From Symbiodinium natans (Eukaryota > Sar > Dinophyceae > Suessiales > Symbiodiniaceae), in contig CAJNDS010002105.1 in NCBI GenBank assembly GCA_905221605.1, positions 615,001 through 673,532 on the forward strand: a DNA stretch of 58,532 nt, written 5' to 3'. A program made the translations under genes and the position numbers. Positions 22,082 through 32,240 of the stretch are shown here, in pieces (within the stretch, counting starts at the first letter, position 1; each line of letters opens with the position of its first letter). The notes below the pieces were generated by a model that worked only from the letters and a program-made list of their open reading frames with translations, was not told where the DNA came from and did no database searches.

Positions 22082-24098
22082 ATGGCAGTGAGCTTTTCTG
22101 CACTTGCAGCAGCACCCTGGATGGCATTGGTTGCAGAATGGCATGGCAGCAGAACCGAAGACACCATTTGATTCAGTGTGCTGGGCAATTGAATTGCCAG
22201 AGGCTACAAAAGCTACGGGGACACGATTGTCCAGCTATGAGCGGATTTTCCTCCGAAGCTGCTTCTGCATTGCAATGGCGCCAATCGCAGGCGGACGGAG
22301 CCGTGCATCGGGTGATAATGGGTGCTAAATTGTCTTGCCTCACCTCATCCGGGACTCAATTGACTCAAGAGGTGAGGTGCCGTGGCCTCCAGTGCGCTCA
22401 CGGTATCGTGGCCTGTTGCTCTTGAGAGGGGCACTAGGCTTCATTGCGGCACCTTTGCTGCAAATGGCGCGATGGCATATAGTGGCAGTTTACTACATGC
22501 GCCATGTTCCGAGCTATGCGGCTGTGCAGCGTCTGTTGTTGTTGACTGGACATTGCAACTGAAGGTTTGGTCGTACTATGAATCCATTGCGCGGGTCCCA
22601 CTTGCCACTTTGACTCTCATCTCCAGGCTGGAGCAAAGGGATGGCCATCTTAGCCTTGAGGCTGGTGGTCTTTTGTGGGTCCAGGTCCTGGGGTCTGTTA
22701 ACCCTGAAATGCCTGCCTACATGCACCGATGTGATCACTCCACCGCATCGCTGCATGCGTCTACTAGTTGTGTTGTTCGGCTTGCAAGTTCTTCGTCTTG
22801 CATCAACTCGAGCTGGGACAATTGAGTGTGGCCGCGGGTGGGGTGGGCTTGGGGAGGCATATAGGACAGGTGCAAGGCCAAGACTCAGAACTGGACAAGG
22901 GCGGAGAACAATCCGAGCCAGCACTTTTGTGGCCCTTGCCGGCCACGTTCAACGAAATGCTGCCTGAGCAGGCATTTGACCTTATAGCCTGCATTGCCTG
23001 CATCATGTCATGAAACATTCAGATACATTCAGCAAAGCAAGCCTAGCTTGAGGAATCATGCGGGACACAGAAGGAAGGAATCTCGGGAAACGTGGGCACC
23101 TTGCAGGGCGTTTGGCTTTTGGGGAGCTGTGCACGCCTTAGTTGCGTGAGCTGCAGTCCGTCGTGAATCTGTCCTCTGCTGCCAGGCTGCATCCGTTGCT
23201 CTCCACTGCGCTCGCCGGCTTGATCCTTGGCGAGCCGGTAAAGCCAAAGCAGCTACTTGCACTTCTGGCGGCTGCATGCGGCACGGCTCTGCTCGTACCC
23301 CGTGCAGAGGACGTGACTTGCGCTACCTTCGATGACCAATAGATTGCAACTAGGGTATAGCAGAGGGAGGTTAGCGCCTGGTCTCAGCAGGAGCTGCTTT
23401 CTGCGGCCAACAACAGCACCTATGGCTACGTGTGCTGCGTGTCCGCGGCATTCTTCACCGCCGCGGCGCTGCTGTGCGTGCGCACGCTAGCCGTGTTGGG
23501 TGAAGAGGCCCACCATGCCAGAGAAGCCTTCCACTGGGGCAACTTATGCGGGTCCCTGGCGCTGGGTTTGCCACAGGGCACCTCGGCTTGCGTTGCACCT
23601 GGAAGGGATTTGACGTCAGCCTTTAAGATCGCTGCACTTCTGGAGTCCAAGATGCAATCACAGAGCATCCCGCGCACAGCTATAGTCATTGAGCCTGTAG
23701 GTCGCTGTAGGTTCAAGTTGAGCTGGCACGCGGAAGCATTGAGCAACTTAAGTGCCATCGATGTGGCAGCATACATACGGCAGCACACAATGCTAGCACA
23801 GTGTCAAGCAAATTCGGAAACTGCGAAACACCAAGGATTCCTATGCCCCAATCGAGTTGAGCTGCTCTGGATCTTGGTCACTGCGTTGTCAATGCAAGTG
23901 GCGCAGCTTGCTTTGACGCGAGTCCTGCAAAATCCCATGGTCAGTGCAGCGAAGTATTTCTTCCTCACCGTTGTCCTGAATCTGGGCTTCGGCATTCTGA
24001 TGGGAGATCCGTGGCCCTCGCTGCGGGAATGGCTGGGTGCGGCCGTGGTGGTGCTGAGCATGATCTTCAGCGAAGTGCCGGCGAAGCAGAACTCTTAG
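22082..24098 (+). CDS. EamA/DMT-type transporter, seven exons
   Basis: Exons: 22,082-22,148, 22,201-22,290, 22,372-22,445, 22,565-22,626, 23,186-23,312, 23,361-23,577 and 23,836-24,098. They join in phase to 299 residues, the usual size of a ten-helix drug/metabolite transporter. Family hallmarks: LLLLRGALGFI, YYESIARVPLATLTLIS, HPLLSTALAGLILGEP, GTALLVPRAED in the first EamA repeat; YVCCVSAAFFTAAALLCVRT, LWILVTALSMQVAQLALTR, EWLGAAVVVLSMIFSE in the second. Introns begin GC (five) or GT (one, 23,313) and all end AG. The intron at 22,627-23,185 is flanked by CCAGGCTG direct repeats. The 258-nt intron at 23,578 is a multiple of three without stops, so it hides inside a long ORF. The GT intron removes two in-frame stops. 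The start codon is the least certain part. Likely a plasma or organelle membrane metabolite exporter; substrate unknown. Confidence 0.82.
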
Positions 24099-24202
24099 TT
24101 AGAAAGAAAAGTGTGGCACATGCACCGGGCTCCAGGGGTTAAGTAGTGCACGTTTCAACTTGCGGGTTACAAATCATGAAAGCCTAAGCGGTATCGTGGT
24201 TT

Positions 24203-24260
24203 AGTAAAGGGTGACCCCGGCTGGCTGCAGAGACCTGGTTGCAAAAAGTAAAGGGTGACC
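24203..24260 (+). repeat. Paired AGTAAAGGGTGACC repeat
   Basis: The 14-bp motif occurs at 24,203-24,216 and 24,247-24,260, about 100 bp past the transporter stop codon. A related TAGTAAAGGGTACAC lies in the AT-rich island (15,434). Role unknown; a 3'-end or regulatory element is possible. Confidence 0.6.
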
Positions 24261-24381
24261 ACGGGGAAAAAAGAGATTCAGAGATACAAGTTTGGGAGAT
24301 CTTGGGTCATACTTCCAAATCACGTCATCGACGGGTACATGAGAAGATGCAACGAGGATCAAAGAAGCACGATTTCAAACA

Positions 24382-24731
24382 ATGCTGTTTGTTGCAACCT
24401 TGGCACCCATGGTGTTCCATGTGCCAATAATTGCTGGTAGGTACGGCTGGCGAGAACCCATGCCATTGGAGTTCGCTGGACGGGAAAAAGCATCTCCACT
24501 AGCTGTGGACGTGGTGGTGAATGGTCTGAGGCAGGTGAGACCCTCAAACTTGAAGAGGCAGTGTAGGACAGCGAACTGGCCACCTGGTGAGGCATCGCAT
24601 CGATGATGTGAGGCGAACCCTCCACCAGCCACTACCTGGAGCTGATGGACTGCTTCTCAGATCCTGAACAGCGTGCATCGCCCGATGAAATGAGAGCAAT
24701 AAGAAAGGCATGTGCTATTCCGAAGGGTTAA
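24382..24731 (+). CDS. Exon-like frames, unidentified
   Basis: 24,382-24,534 reads FVATLAPMVFHVPIIAGRYG then REPMPLEFAGREKASPLAVD. 24,612-24,731 follows GATGTGAG and reads YLELMDCFSDPEQRASPDEM then RAIRKACAIPKG before TAA. Both are protein-like and may be adjoining exons. No family recognised. Confidence 0.4.
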
Positions 24732-24933
24732 GCAGCATAGTGCAAGTCCTGCAATCACGCCCGCAAGAACCGCCACAAGCGGAAACAGCAGCACAACCGA
24801 ATGCAATGCCAAGATTTGGCTGCCTTGTCTGTGCTGTGTGTGCCGAAGCGCTCCCATCCCGTGCACTGAGGGTTGGCTGTGTGCATCGTTCGTTCTCACG
24901 CCAAGACGGTCGAATCCTTGAGAAAGTGCCTGG

Positions 24934-25542
24934 GTGCGAGTCTGGCCCCCGCTTGACTCGGCAGACCATGGTAACGAAGCCTTGAGGTTCTCACTTTGCT
25001 GGACGGAGAAGGCAAACTGGCATAGCATGGGCAGTTTGCATGTGGATTCTTCCTGTGTTTCCTCAATCCTGTGGATCAGGCTCTTCCGACATGGCGGCCT
25101 CCTCGGTCGCTTGGATGAGAATTCAACATTTTGGGATGCCTTCCAGGCTCCACCAATGAAAAAAGCCTTTGCAAAGGTCGCAACCGCCCCATGGTGTCAG
25201 CACGTCGCCGTCTGAGTGGGACCCGCGTAAGCGCTCACGCTAGCACGGTGATGAAGAGCTTCTGATCAGTCATGTTCCTACGCGCTCATTGTATCAGCAA
25301 GTGGCAGGTGGAGGTAAAACTAAGCCGGATTGGAGCAGCCCTCAGCACCCAGCAAAAGAGGCTGCCGTTTGCGTGGTTCGCCTGCTGCCCCAATGTTTTT
25401 GTCGATGTTTCTTGCTGCAGGTCTCTCTTTTATCGAAGGTGGGATCGATCCTGAAGAGCCTGACCCTTATTGTAACGCTCCGCTGCCGTTGGAAGAAGAC
25501 TCTGCCAGTGGCATGATGTCAACATTTTCGCTCTGGAACTGA
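24934..25542 (+). CDS. Exon-like frames, unidentified
   Basis: 25,080-25,215 holds LLGRLDENSTFWDAFQAPP then MKKAFAKVATAPWC. 25,390-25,542 holds FLSMFLAAGLSFIEGGIDPE then EPDPYCNAPLPLEEDSASG; the acidic, proline-rich tail is typical of coding sequence. The relation between them is unknown. Confidence 0.3.
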
Positions 25543-25845
25543 AGGGGAGGGTCATCAGGGGCACACCCATGCCTACGGTGACATTTCGTTATGTGTCGAA
25601 TCAATCGAGTTTCCTCCCGCCTGACAGTCAATGTTCTCATGGAACACGTGGGAGAAGACCACGATAGACTACTCAATCAAGCCGAGCATGAGAGAGGGCT
25701 CCTCAAGAAAACAGGCCCAAGCAAAGGACAACTTCTTGCGCGTCAAAAGCAAGCTAAATGTCGCAGGTAGCAACGAGGAAGTTTGCACGTGATCAAGGAC
25801 TCATGGAGTAGGAAGTGATGCCAAGAGCGTCGAGGTGCTGGTGTT

Positions 25846-26082
25846 TGGAAGCTCACCGTTTATAGCGACTCAGCGCACATTGACACTGGGGTCACACCGA
25901 GGCTCTTGTACCTGCAGTTGGACTTGATTCGGATCGACCTGCGACAAGGCTGCGGTCCAGGAGTGGCAGTGGAAGTACGGCTAAGGATGGCAGAAAGATT
26001 GGTTGAGTCCCATGGCAGGCTCAAGAGAGCCGCGGCAGCTGCGCCTTTCCATCGCCTCAGCACAGGCAACTATACTACATGA
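25846..26082 (+). CDS. Exon-like frame of 78 codons
   Basis: The frame reads KLTVYSDSAHIDTGVTPRLL, then LQLDLIRIDLRQGCGPGVAVE, then RLRMAERLVESHGRLKRAA, to TGA at 26,082. Alternating hydrophobic and charged residues make it one of the more convincing unassigned exons. The opposite-strand ORF here is its shadow. No family recognised. Confidence 0.45.
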   Translation, partial: WKLTVYSDSAHIDTGVTPRLLYLQLDLIRIDLRQGCGPGVAVEVRLRMAERLVESHGRLKRAAAAAPFHRLSTGNYTT

Positions 26083-26808
26083 CGTCAGTATGAATCTCGG
26101 CGAAGCCAATCCCGTCTGCACCAGAATGTTAGCTACATGGCTTCGGCATGCCGATCGCTTCTAAACCGGAGGTGGACTGCCAACTCCCGGGTCGCATTGA
26201 CGGAGGCCGGAACGCCGGCTCATGAAGTCGTTCGTTGGCCTTTGCTTCACCCTGCTTGGAGAGTCCCAGTGCAGGTTGTGTTACTTTTTGACAGCCACAC
26301 GGCACGTTGACGTACATGTTTCTGCTCATCGACTGTTGAACGCTCACTCTTGCGCTTCTTCAGGTCGAGACGTCCGTGCGCTGCCAAGTTAACCGCCAAA
26401 GTCTGGGGTTCTCTGGAATCTTGATCGCTATCGACTGGTGGAAAAAGGCCGTGACAGCAGCCTTGGCGTTCTGCGAAGTTCACCTCCCGCAACTGGGCGG
26501 CAGAGAGTTGGATTCCAGAGTTTTGCTCCCTCTTGTAATCTCTTTTAGTCTGAGTCAGGCAGTGATCTTTGCTGGTCGAAGCAACGAAGGCGTGTGGATC
26601 TGGGGTTTTGTGTTCATCCTGGGTCACAAAAAAGGTACCACAAAGGGGAGTTCGGTTTCCGCCTCTCTATCAGGCCGAGCACTCCTAAGCCGCGCACTAA
26701 GTCCCAGACGAGCCGTGACACATCGGGGTGACAGTTCATGCGCACTCCGAGCCAGGAGCCGGCAGCTGCCAGTAGTGCTTCAGGGATCTCCAAGTCATAG
26801 TCTTTTCG

Positions 26809-27438
26809 ATGCCATGTGCCAGTGTGCCGAAATTGCTGCGCTGTTTTTTCATCAACAGGTCTGGCTCAAAAGCAGCCCTTGGACTAATTACAGCCTTGAC
26901 GTCTGCCATGTTGCGCAAGCTTGCCGCATTCGTGATTGTTCCACGGTGGCTGCTTGGAGCAGCGGACGAGTGTGGGGGAATCGCTACTTGCGAGTCCTGC
27001 CTTGGCGCCTCCGGATGCTATGGCTGGCGCCATGACCCAAAATATGGTTGTCAGAACATGTCCTCGTCCTCGACGCACTATGCTGCGCTAGTGGTGCCGC
27101 GTTTTCACCTTGAGTTCCGTACCCGTGTCCCTGCGGCTGGACTCCGCTTCACTGCAAAAACCAAGGTTTGGGGACAGTTGTTGCTCAAAACAGGATTGTC
27201 TGGACGCGGCTCAAGGCTCGACATCCGTCAGCACACTGACGTAGATGCTCGGACGAGACTTGCGATCTAGTTATGCCTGAAGGTGACCGAGAGTTCTGGA
27301 CCTCATGCGCTTCGTGGCAGCAGCATGAGGACTGAAGTGAAAGAAGATCGCAGTGTCGAGATCAACATGGCATCATGTCGCAGAACTTGCTTGTCTGCGA
27401 GCAGGATTTACTCAAAGTCTGCTCCAACGTAGAGCCAA
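26809..27438 (+). CDS. Gene with a PSI-like cysteine module
   Basis: The frame to 27,270 has a hydrophobic helix (MLRKLAAFVIVPRWLLG), then DECGGIATCESCLGASGCYG and WRHDPKYGC. The CGGxxTCxxCLxxxGCxxW spacing resembles a PSI (plexin) repeat, a small extracellular disulphide domain. A second frame, 27,271-27,438, has no early stop and reads SSMRTEVKEDRSVEINMAS; it is probably a following exon. The hydrophobic segment could be a signal or anchor. Full exon structure unresolved; family call is tentative. Confidence 0.42.
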
Positions 27439-27639
27439 ATGATAGCTGCGCCTGCATCAAGGCCTCGCCCCCGGATCTCAAAGTGACAAAGTTTGAGCTT
27501 CCTGCTGCCCTCTTGCTAGCAGGCCGGTTGTGTTGCTCAAGAAATCACGGCGTGCGCCTTAGCTGGCCAAAGCAGACGACCCCGATTCGAAGCTGGACTG
27601 TGCCCACGGCAGCTCGCAGCAGCTCCACGATTACACACG

Positions 27640-28290
27640 ACCCCAGCGCGAAGTAGCACAATGTACTCAGGCTGGTTTGACTGCCTGCTTTGCGAGCTAT
27701 CAACCTGCTGCCGGCAACGAACTCTTCGCCAAAGACCTGAACTGTGGACAGGCGGGGTGTAGGAACAGAAATGCAGTTGTCCTCGTCCTTGTTGTGCTGT
27801 TACACACTGACATGGCGCGTGATGCCATAATCTGACAGCACCAAATTCGAAACCGTCTTGAAGCCCCAAACTCCCGAACCTCCCACTTGACGGTAGCCAC
27901 CTGCAAGATTTCTGCCGAGGAAGTGCAGGAACCGATGCTTGTAGCGGAAATCATCGACACCAAGGACGCTGACTCAGCTGAGCAACTCACCTGGCCGCCG
28001 TGGAGTGTGAGAGCTTACCCTGAGGCTCTTTGAGCATATGGAACTATGTGCACATGCGTGCTCAGAAGGCTGGGGTTTGTGCTGCAAGTGCCCCTCCGAA
28101 ACCTGTGATGAAAGTTTTCGCAACGTTCGACAACTCCCAACCTCTGGAAGTATGTGCCGGGTTTGTGTTTGTTTCGCGTTTCCTGAGCGATGTACGACCG
28201 TGTCTTGTCCAGTCCCGTTTTCGGCACAACGCTGTGTTATGCTGTGTTCAGAGACGGGCATCTCCCAGACATCGTCTAATCTAAACACAA
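27640..28290 (+). CDS. Exons of an unrecognised gene
   Basis: Pieces in order: 27,643-27,761 (MYSGWFDCLLCELSTCCRQ); about 27,833-28,032 (SHLTVATCKISAEEVQEPML, VAEIIDTKDADSAEQLTWPP) ending TGA; and about 28,048-28,284 (PPKPVMKVFATFDNSQPLEV, FVFVSRFLSDVRPCLVQ). An overlapping frame at 28,038 is cysteine-rich (CSEGWGLCCKCPSETCDESF) and could be the true one. No family assigned. Confidence 0.4.
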
Positions 28291-28499
28291 AGGGTATGAC
28301 ATGGTTGGACTCTCAGGGTGACTGCCTGAACTTCACAGTCACAGCAGAAACTAGTATGTGGCCCAGGACGCCCAGCTGCAAGAATCGCACGAGGACCGAC
28401 TTGATTCCAGGGTTAAAAGCAGGTAAAGTCTAGTTGTATACAATTCGGTTGGACCATCAATAGTCAGGGCTCCCTCCCTCTATGGACATGTTTCCCAGC

Positions 28500-29230
28500 T
28501 ACAACGGCTGCTGGGCCATATGACCTGCCTGCCGCGCGAACATCTTACTGGTACACTCCTACACACGCAAAATTTATCCCCGGAGACCGGAGACCCTACA
28601 AAAGCAAGTACAAGGAACATGTGGACAGCCTGTCACAGTCTAGGTTGCGACGTTCTGCGAGCTGCAGGAGCTCCCCCACGCAGATCCACACAGTCACCTG
28701 TGAGCTGCACAACGAATGATTTCCAATTGACTTCGACAAGTTTCACAGCTTCAGAAGAGCTGGCAGATGTCGCCAGTACTTGACATAAGCTGAACAAGTA
28801 CAGCGAGTTCGGCACAGGAAATCATTGATTGACTGGCTTCGGAAGCCGCGCTCGCTCTATAAACCAACGCAGCCACAACGACAACTGTCCAAGGTCTGTG
28901 CGTGCAGCAGGACACAACTTCTACGAAGGACTTGGCACGCCCCCCCGCATGCGTGTGCCACCTTGTGTCAGAGCAAGCGGTTGCATCACCATTTGCGATG
29001 ATTGGCCAAGTAGAACTCGTCGCAATGACAAGTCCGATTGTGCCATTCTTCTATTTCCTGTCTTTCGGCTCTCCGGACTAGGCCACGATCCTCCATGAAT
29101 GCTACCACGAGCAGTTTGATTTCCCTTAGGTTTGGGGCTGTCATATCGGAAACCGTCCCGCATGTGCACCCTGCAATCACGACGAGTGGTCTGTCTGTCC
29201 GAAAAAAGACTGCCTGTAGCACCCATGTCA
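28500..29230 (+). CDS. Weak exon-like frames
   Basis: 28,643-28,700 reads VATFCELQELPHADPHSHL and stops. A different frame then gives SFTASEELADVAST. 28,829-29,098 is open for 89 codons (GHNFYEGLGTPPRMRVPP) but its composition is less convincing. No family recognised. Confidence 0.25.
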
Positions 29231-29243
29231 ATGTTTATGGCGC

Positions 29244-29613
29244 ATGGCGGACGACCGCATTCGCTTCGCGGTCATCACAAACTTCGACACAGACTACGAA
29301 GTTGGTTTCCAGTGCGTTCCTGAGCTGCAGCACGCAGGCAAGGTTGGAAATTGCCATGTCTCAGGGCAGCAAGACCCAGAATGCCATTGTGGCTGTGGAG
29401 CAAAGTTGAAGTTTTGCATGCAACAGATGCAACTTAGAAGGGGGCGGCTGCTTTGTCCATGCAGCATAAGCACCTACCTCTCAGGCAGCTGTAAACGATC
29501 AATACTGCAGACGATGGGGACACAGATTCTTGCCCTGCGTGCTGTCACGCGAAGAGATGCAGACGGTGTGCGAGGGACGTCACTTCGCGTGGGCGAAGAT
29601 AGCTCCCCGACTG
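29244..29613 (+). CDS. Two exon-like frames, second truncated near a MITE
   Basis: 29,244-29,337 begins MADDRIRFAVITNFDTDYE, continues VGFQCVPELQHA, and ends at a GC donor-like site (GCAGGCAAGG). 29,512-29,613 reads GHRFLPCVLSREEMQTVCE then GRHFAWAKIAPRLQK. The MITE begins 18 bp later, so the next intron holds it or the gene is broken. No family recognised. Confidence 0.4.
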
Positions 29614-29630
29614 CAAAAGCTGTGCAGAAT

Positions 29631-29951
29631 CCGAGCACCTGTTTCATTAATACCTCCACATTTCAGAATATTGTTGTCGAGAAGCCCGTCGGAAGACCAC
29701 TTTCCATACGGTGGTTTTCGTATGGGCCAATACCACCACATTCAAGGAAAATGTTTTCGGGCGGTTCCCAAAATCTGTCGGCAGGCTTCTTGTTTTGCTT
29801 GCTGAGCTGCAAGGCTGCAGCACCTCAGGGATCTGCAGCCTGTTGCTTTTTGTGGAGAATCAATACAGGGCCATGGACTTATTATTGCGGAACCCTGCCT
29901 TTCTTATTGTGGCGGAGAAAAAGGGGGGGGGGGCCAGAAACAGGTGCTCGG
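29631..29951. mobile_element. MITE-like element with perfect 15-bp terminal inverted repeats, copy 1
   Basis: Left end CCGAGCACCTGTTTC (29,631-29,645) and right end GAAACAGGTGCTCGG (29,937-29,951) are exact reverse complements; AT on both outer sides extends them to 17 bp. The interior shares blocks with copy 2 at 52,751: ATTAATACC, GAAGCCCGNCGGAAGAC, GAATCAATACAGGGCCATGG, GCGGAACCCTGCCTTTCTTA, and a poly-G run before the right end. It has no ORF of its own and no obvious target duplication. Confidence 0.88.
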
Positions 29952-30051
29952 ATGAATAGGTTTCCCCGAATCATTTCAGATAGTTCTTTTGAACCCAGAC
30001 CTTTTCTCTGGACCCTGTGGTGGAAATCATGAAAGTCTGCCTTCTCCCGCT

Positions 30052-30694
30052 CAACCCCCAGCCCGCAGCACCGCCCATGACCCTATAGGATACGACAAGT
30101 GAAGGCTGACTTGTTTGGTCAACCGTAGTGCTGAGTAGCATGCTCTCCATGTCCTACAAACTCCGCACGTCTCCGGCACTCGGGAATAAACGAATAATGC
30201 GAATAAGGCTCGTTGTTCACACATGTTCGCGCAGCCGTGGTGCTTATGGAGCTTAGTCCCAAGTTGCTTCAATCCCCTTCGTGGCTTCATTCCCACACCA
30301 GCGAACTATATCGGCGTTTCACTAAGACTTTTAAGATTGGCTGCTTCAAGTAACCAAGACAATGGACAGATGTTGGCCTGCCGCTTCCTTATATGAATAC
30401 ATGAATTCGTAGTATGTCGTTTATACAACAGTTCCAAACAAAGACTTCACGCATCAGAAGGTTCCAGCGCGTGTGAAATTCAATTCTGGCGCTCACGTCA
30501 AGTTGATATGGCGGTTATCCCACAGCACAAACGAAAACGGTCTCATGCTCGCGTTGGCCGCCAAGACGTGCTAGGCATAACATGATGACCCGCAGGTATT
30601 GCGAAGGGGCGCTCAAGCCCAAGATCCTAAAGCGCCTGAGTCACCGGAGAAGCTAAGCCAGCTAGACAGCGCCTTCCAAGTTCTTCCCCCGCAG
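30052..30694. other. Stretch without a recognised gene
   Basis: No convincing exon, repeat or RNA gene. The minus-strand ORF at 30,051-30,296 looks non-coding. Confidence 0.35.
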
Positions 30695-30837
30695 ATGACA
30701 CCTTTGTCGTGCCATCGAAGGCATTGCTGAGATATCTCTTCAGCCCAGACCGCAGCGCTCCTGGCGCCCAGCAGATATTCGGAAGCTGGATTGGTGGCGA
30801 AGAGGTAGCTTGCACGGCAGCCGGTGCATGGATCTGG
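30695..30837 (+). CDS. Exon with DDTFV motif, possible GT31/Fringe-type glycosyltransferase
   Basis: A pyrimidine-rich acceptor (TTCTTCCCCCGCAG) and a canonical GTGAGT donor bound 143 nt. The exon reads DTFVVPSKALLRYLFSPDR then IFGSWIGGEEVACTAAGAW. A preceding G would give DDTFV. The metal-binding D-D-T-F/Y-V followed by a leucine helix and a small-residue-rich GA segment recalls GT31/Fringe-type transferases. This rests on one exon. It may belong to the same gene as the exons at 31 kb or to a neighbour. Confidence 0.38.
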
Positions 30838-31000
30838 GTGAGTTCTCTTACCCCTTATCCCTATACGTCTAGTGTCCTTAAGGGTTCTTGTACCCTACTT
30901 GTGAGATCCCTGGAAGTATAGGGTATTTGTTAGTCTTCTAGCACAATGCTGAAAGCCAGGCACGGCGTGCTCTGCTCAACACAGTAGAGTACATAGACCC

Positions 31001-31910
31001 TTGGCTGAAGAGAGCACGCGCAAGAGCTGCAGCAAGCTACTATCAACGCAACTGAGAATGAACTACAAGGTGTGGATAGATGGCGATGCCATGGTTTTGG
31101 ACCATGCGCAGCAGCTTCGTGCTTTTGTTGCTGGCAGATTTCAGAGGAGCGAGCTTCTCTCTTTCATGATGCGTGATGAGAGCCGGGAACTGCCGGGAAC
31201 GTGAGATTAGGGCGATTAGGGCCCCTTGAGTCACTGACTTGCAGGAAGGCCTTGGTGCTGGCTGAAGACATGTCTTGGGCCGACTGCGTGAACACAGGAC
31301 GCATTGGGCTTCTGCATCTGCGCAACCCAGGGCGAAGGCAGCAAAGGTACTCCCAAGACTCCAACAAGTGCTGCAGGAGTTCTTTTTGCTCGAACCGACT
31401 CAGAATGGCTCAGCAGCTTTTGGGATGATGTGTGGATCGGTTCTCACACTCGTTTTCATGAGGCCAGGTGCGCAGAGGTTAGATGTGAGAGCTTGAGTGC
31501 AATTCTGCGAGTTGAAGGCTCCGTTCTGGGATCAAAGTGGCGTCTGTCAAGAACTTGCTCGCCGAAAAGAGTTCGTACCTCAGGCGGGGCGCCCACTTTC
31601 TTCCATGCCTTGGAATGCCGAACAGACGCACATATATTTCACATCCGCTTACCGTCAGGTGCTTGGTGCAATGACAACTCGCTTGCCCTCAAGAGGCCCG
31701 TGGTTCAGCTGGATGGGTGGGCCGCAATTGAAGGAGACTCCCCACCTTGGGATCTGGGATGCCGCTGCTCGGCTAAGAGATTGTCTGCGCGCACGCGCAC
31801 GAAATCAAATCTTGCTGAGCCGAGGCCTCTTTGCAGTTTGCCAACCCTCTTCACGTGCACTTCGTTCTGCACCTCTGCGGCTTCACAGCGAAGCTCGCGC
31901 TCTGTAGGAG
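31001..31910 (+). CDS. GT34-like glycosyltransferase exons
   Basis: 31,052-31,204 reads MNYKVWIDGDAMVLDHAQQL then RAFVAGRFQRSELLSFMM. About 31,352-31,470 reads AAGVLFARTDSEWLSSFWDD then VWIGSHTRFHEAR. About 31,497-31,640 reads ELKAPFWDQSGVCQELARR then KEFVPQAGRPLSSMPW. DGDAMVLD fits the DxD nucleotide-sugar site. NxGVxFxR-SxW-xFxDxxW and the later H/FWDQxxxxxEL follow the order known from the GMA12/MNN10 (GT34) family of Golgi galactosyl- and mannosyltransferases. Exon borders are approximate, and the frame changes between pieces require introns. A frame continues to 31,907 with weaker character. Confidence 0.5.
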
Positions 31911-32240
31911 CAGATCAAAGCAGATCTAAGACGTCTGGCCGCTGTCGGCTTTGATTCTGCGCAGGAAGATATGCCGAAGTGGCATGCTGCGGAACTTCTT
32001 CTTCCAAAGCGATTTGGGCAGCCAGCCACAGAAGCTTTCCGGACCACTCTGGCAGGCCTCTCTTCTGGCGTTAGCTGAAGCTGCAGGGCCTTGTGCTCTC
32101 GGGTGGCCGAGATGTGACCATGATGCCGCACTGCCTGTGCAAGGCACCGTTGCTGCAGCCATACTTTCTGCAAGCCCTCTATCATGACTGCTCACTAGAC
32201 CCCATCATCCCCCATCAATCTAATCGAAATGATGCTTGAC
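31908..32240 (+). CDS. Exon-like frames, unidentified
   Basis: 31,908-32,078 follows CTCTGTAG and reads EQIKADLRRLAAVGFDSAQE then DMPKWHAAELLLPKRFG to TGA. From 32,078 a second frame reads GLVLSGGRDVTMMPHCLCK then APLLQPYFLQALYHDCSL to 32,240. Both are strongly protein-like. They could be the last exons of the glycosyltransferase gene or a new gene. Confidence 0.42.
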
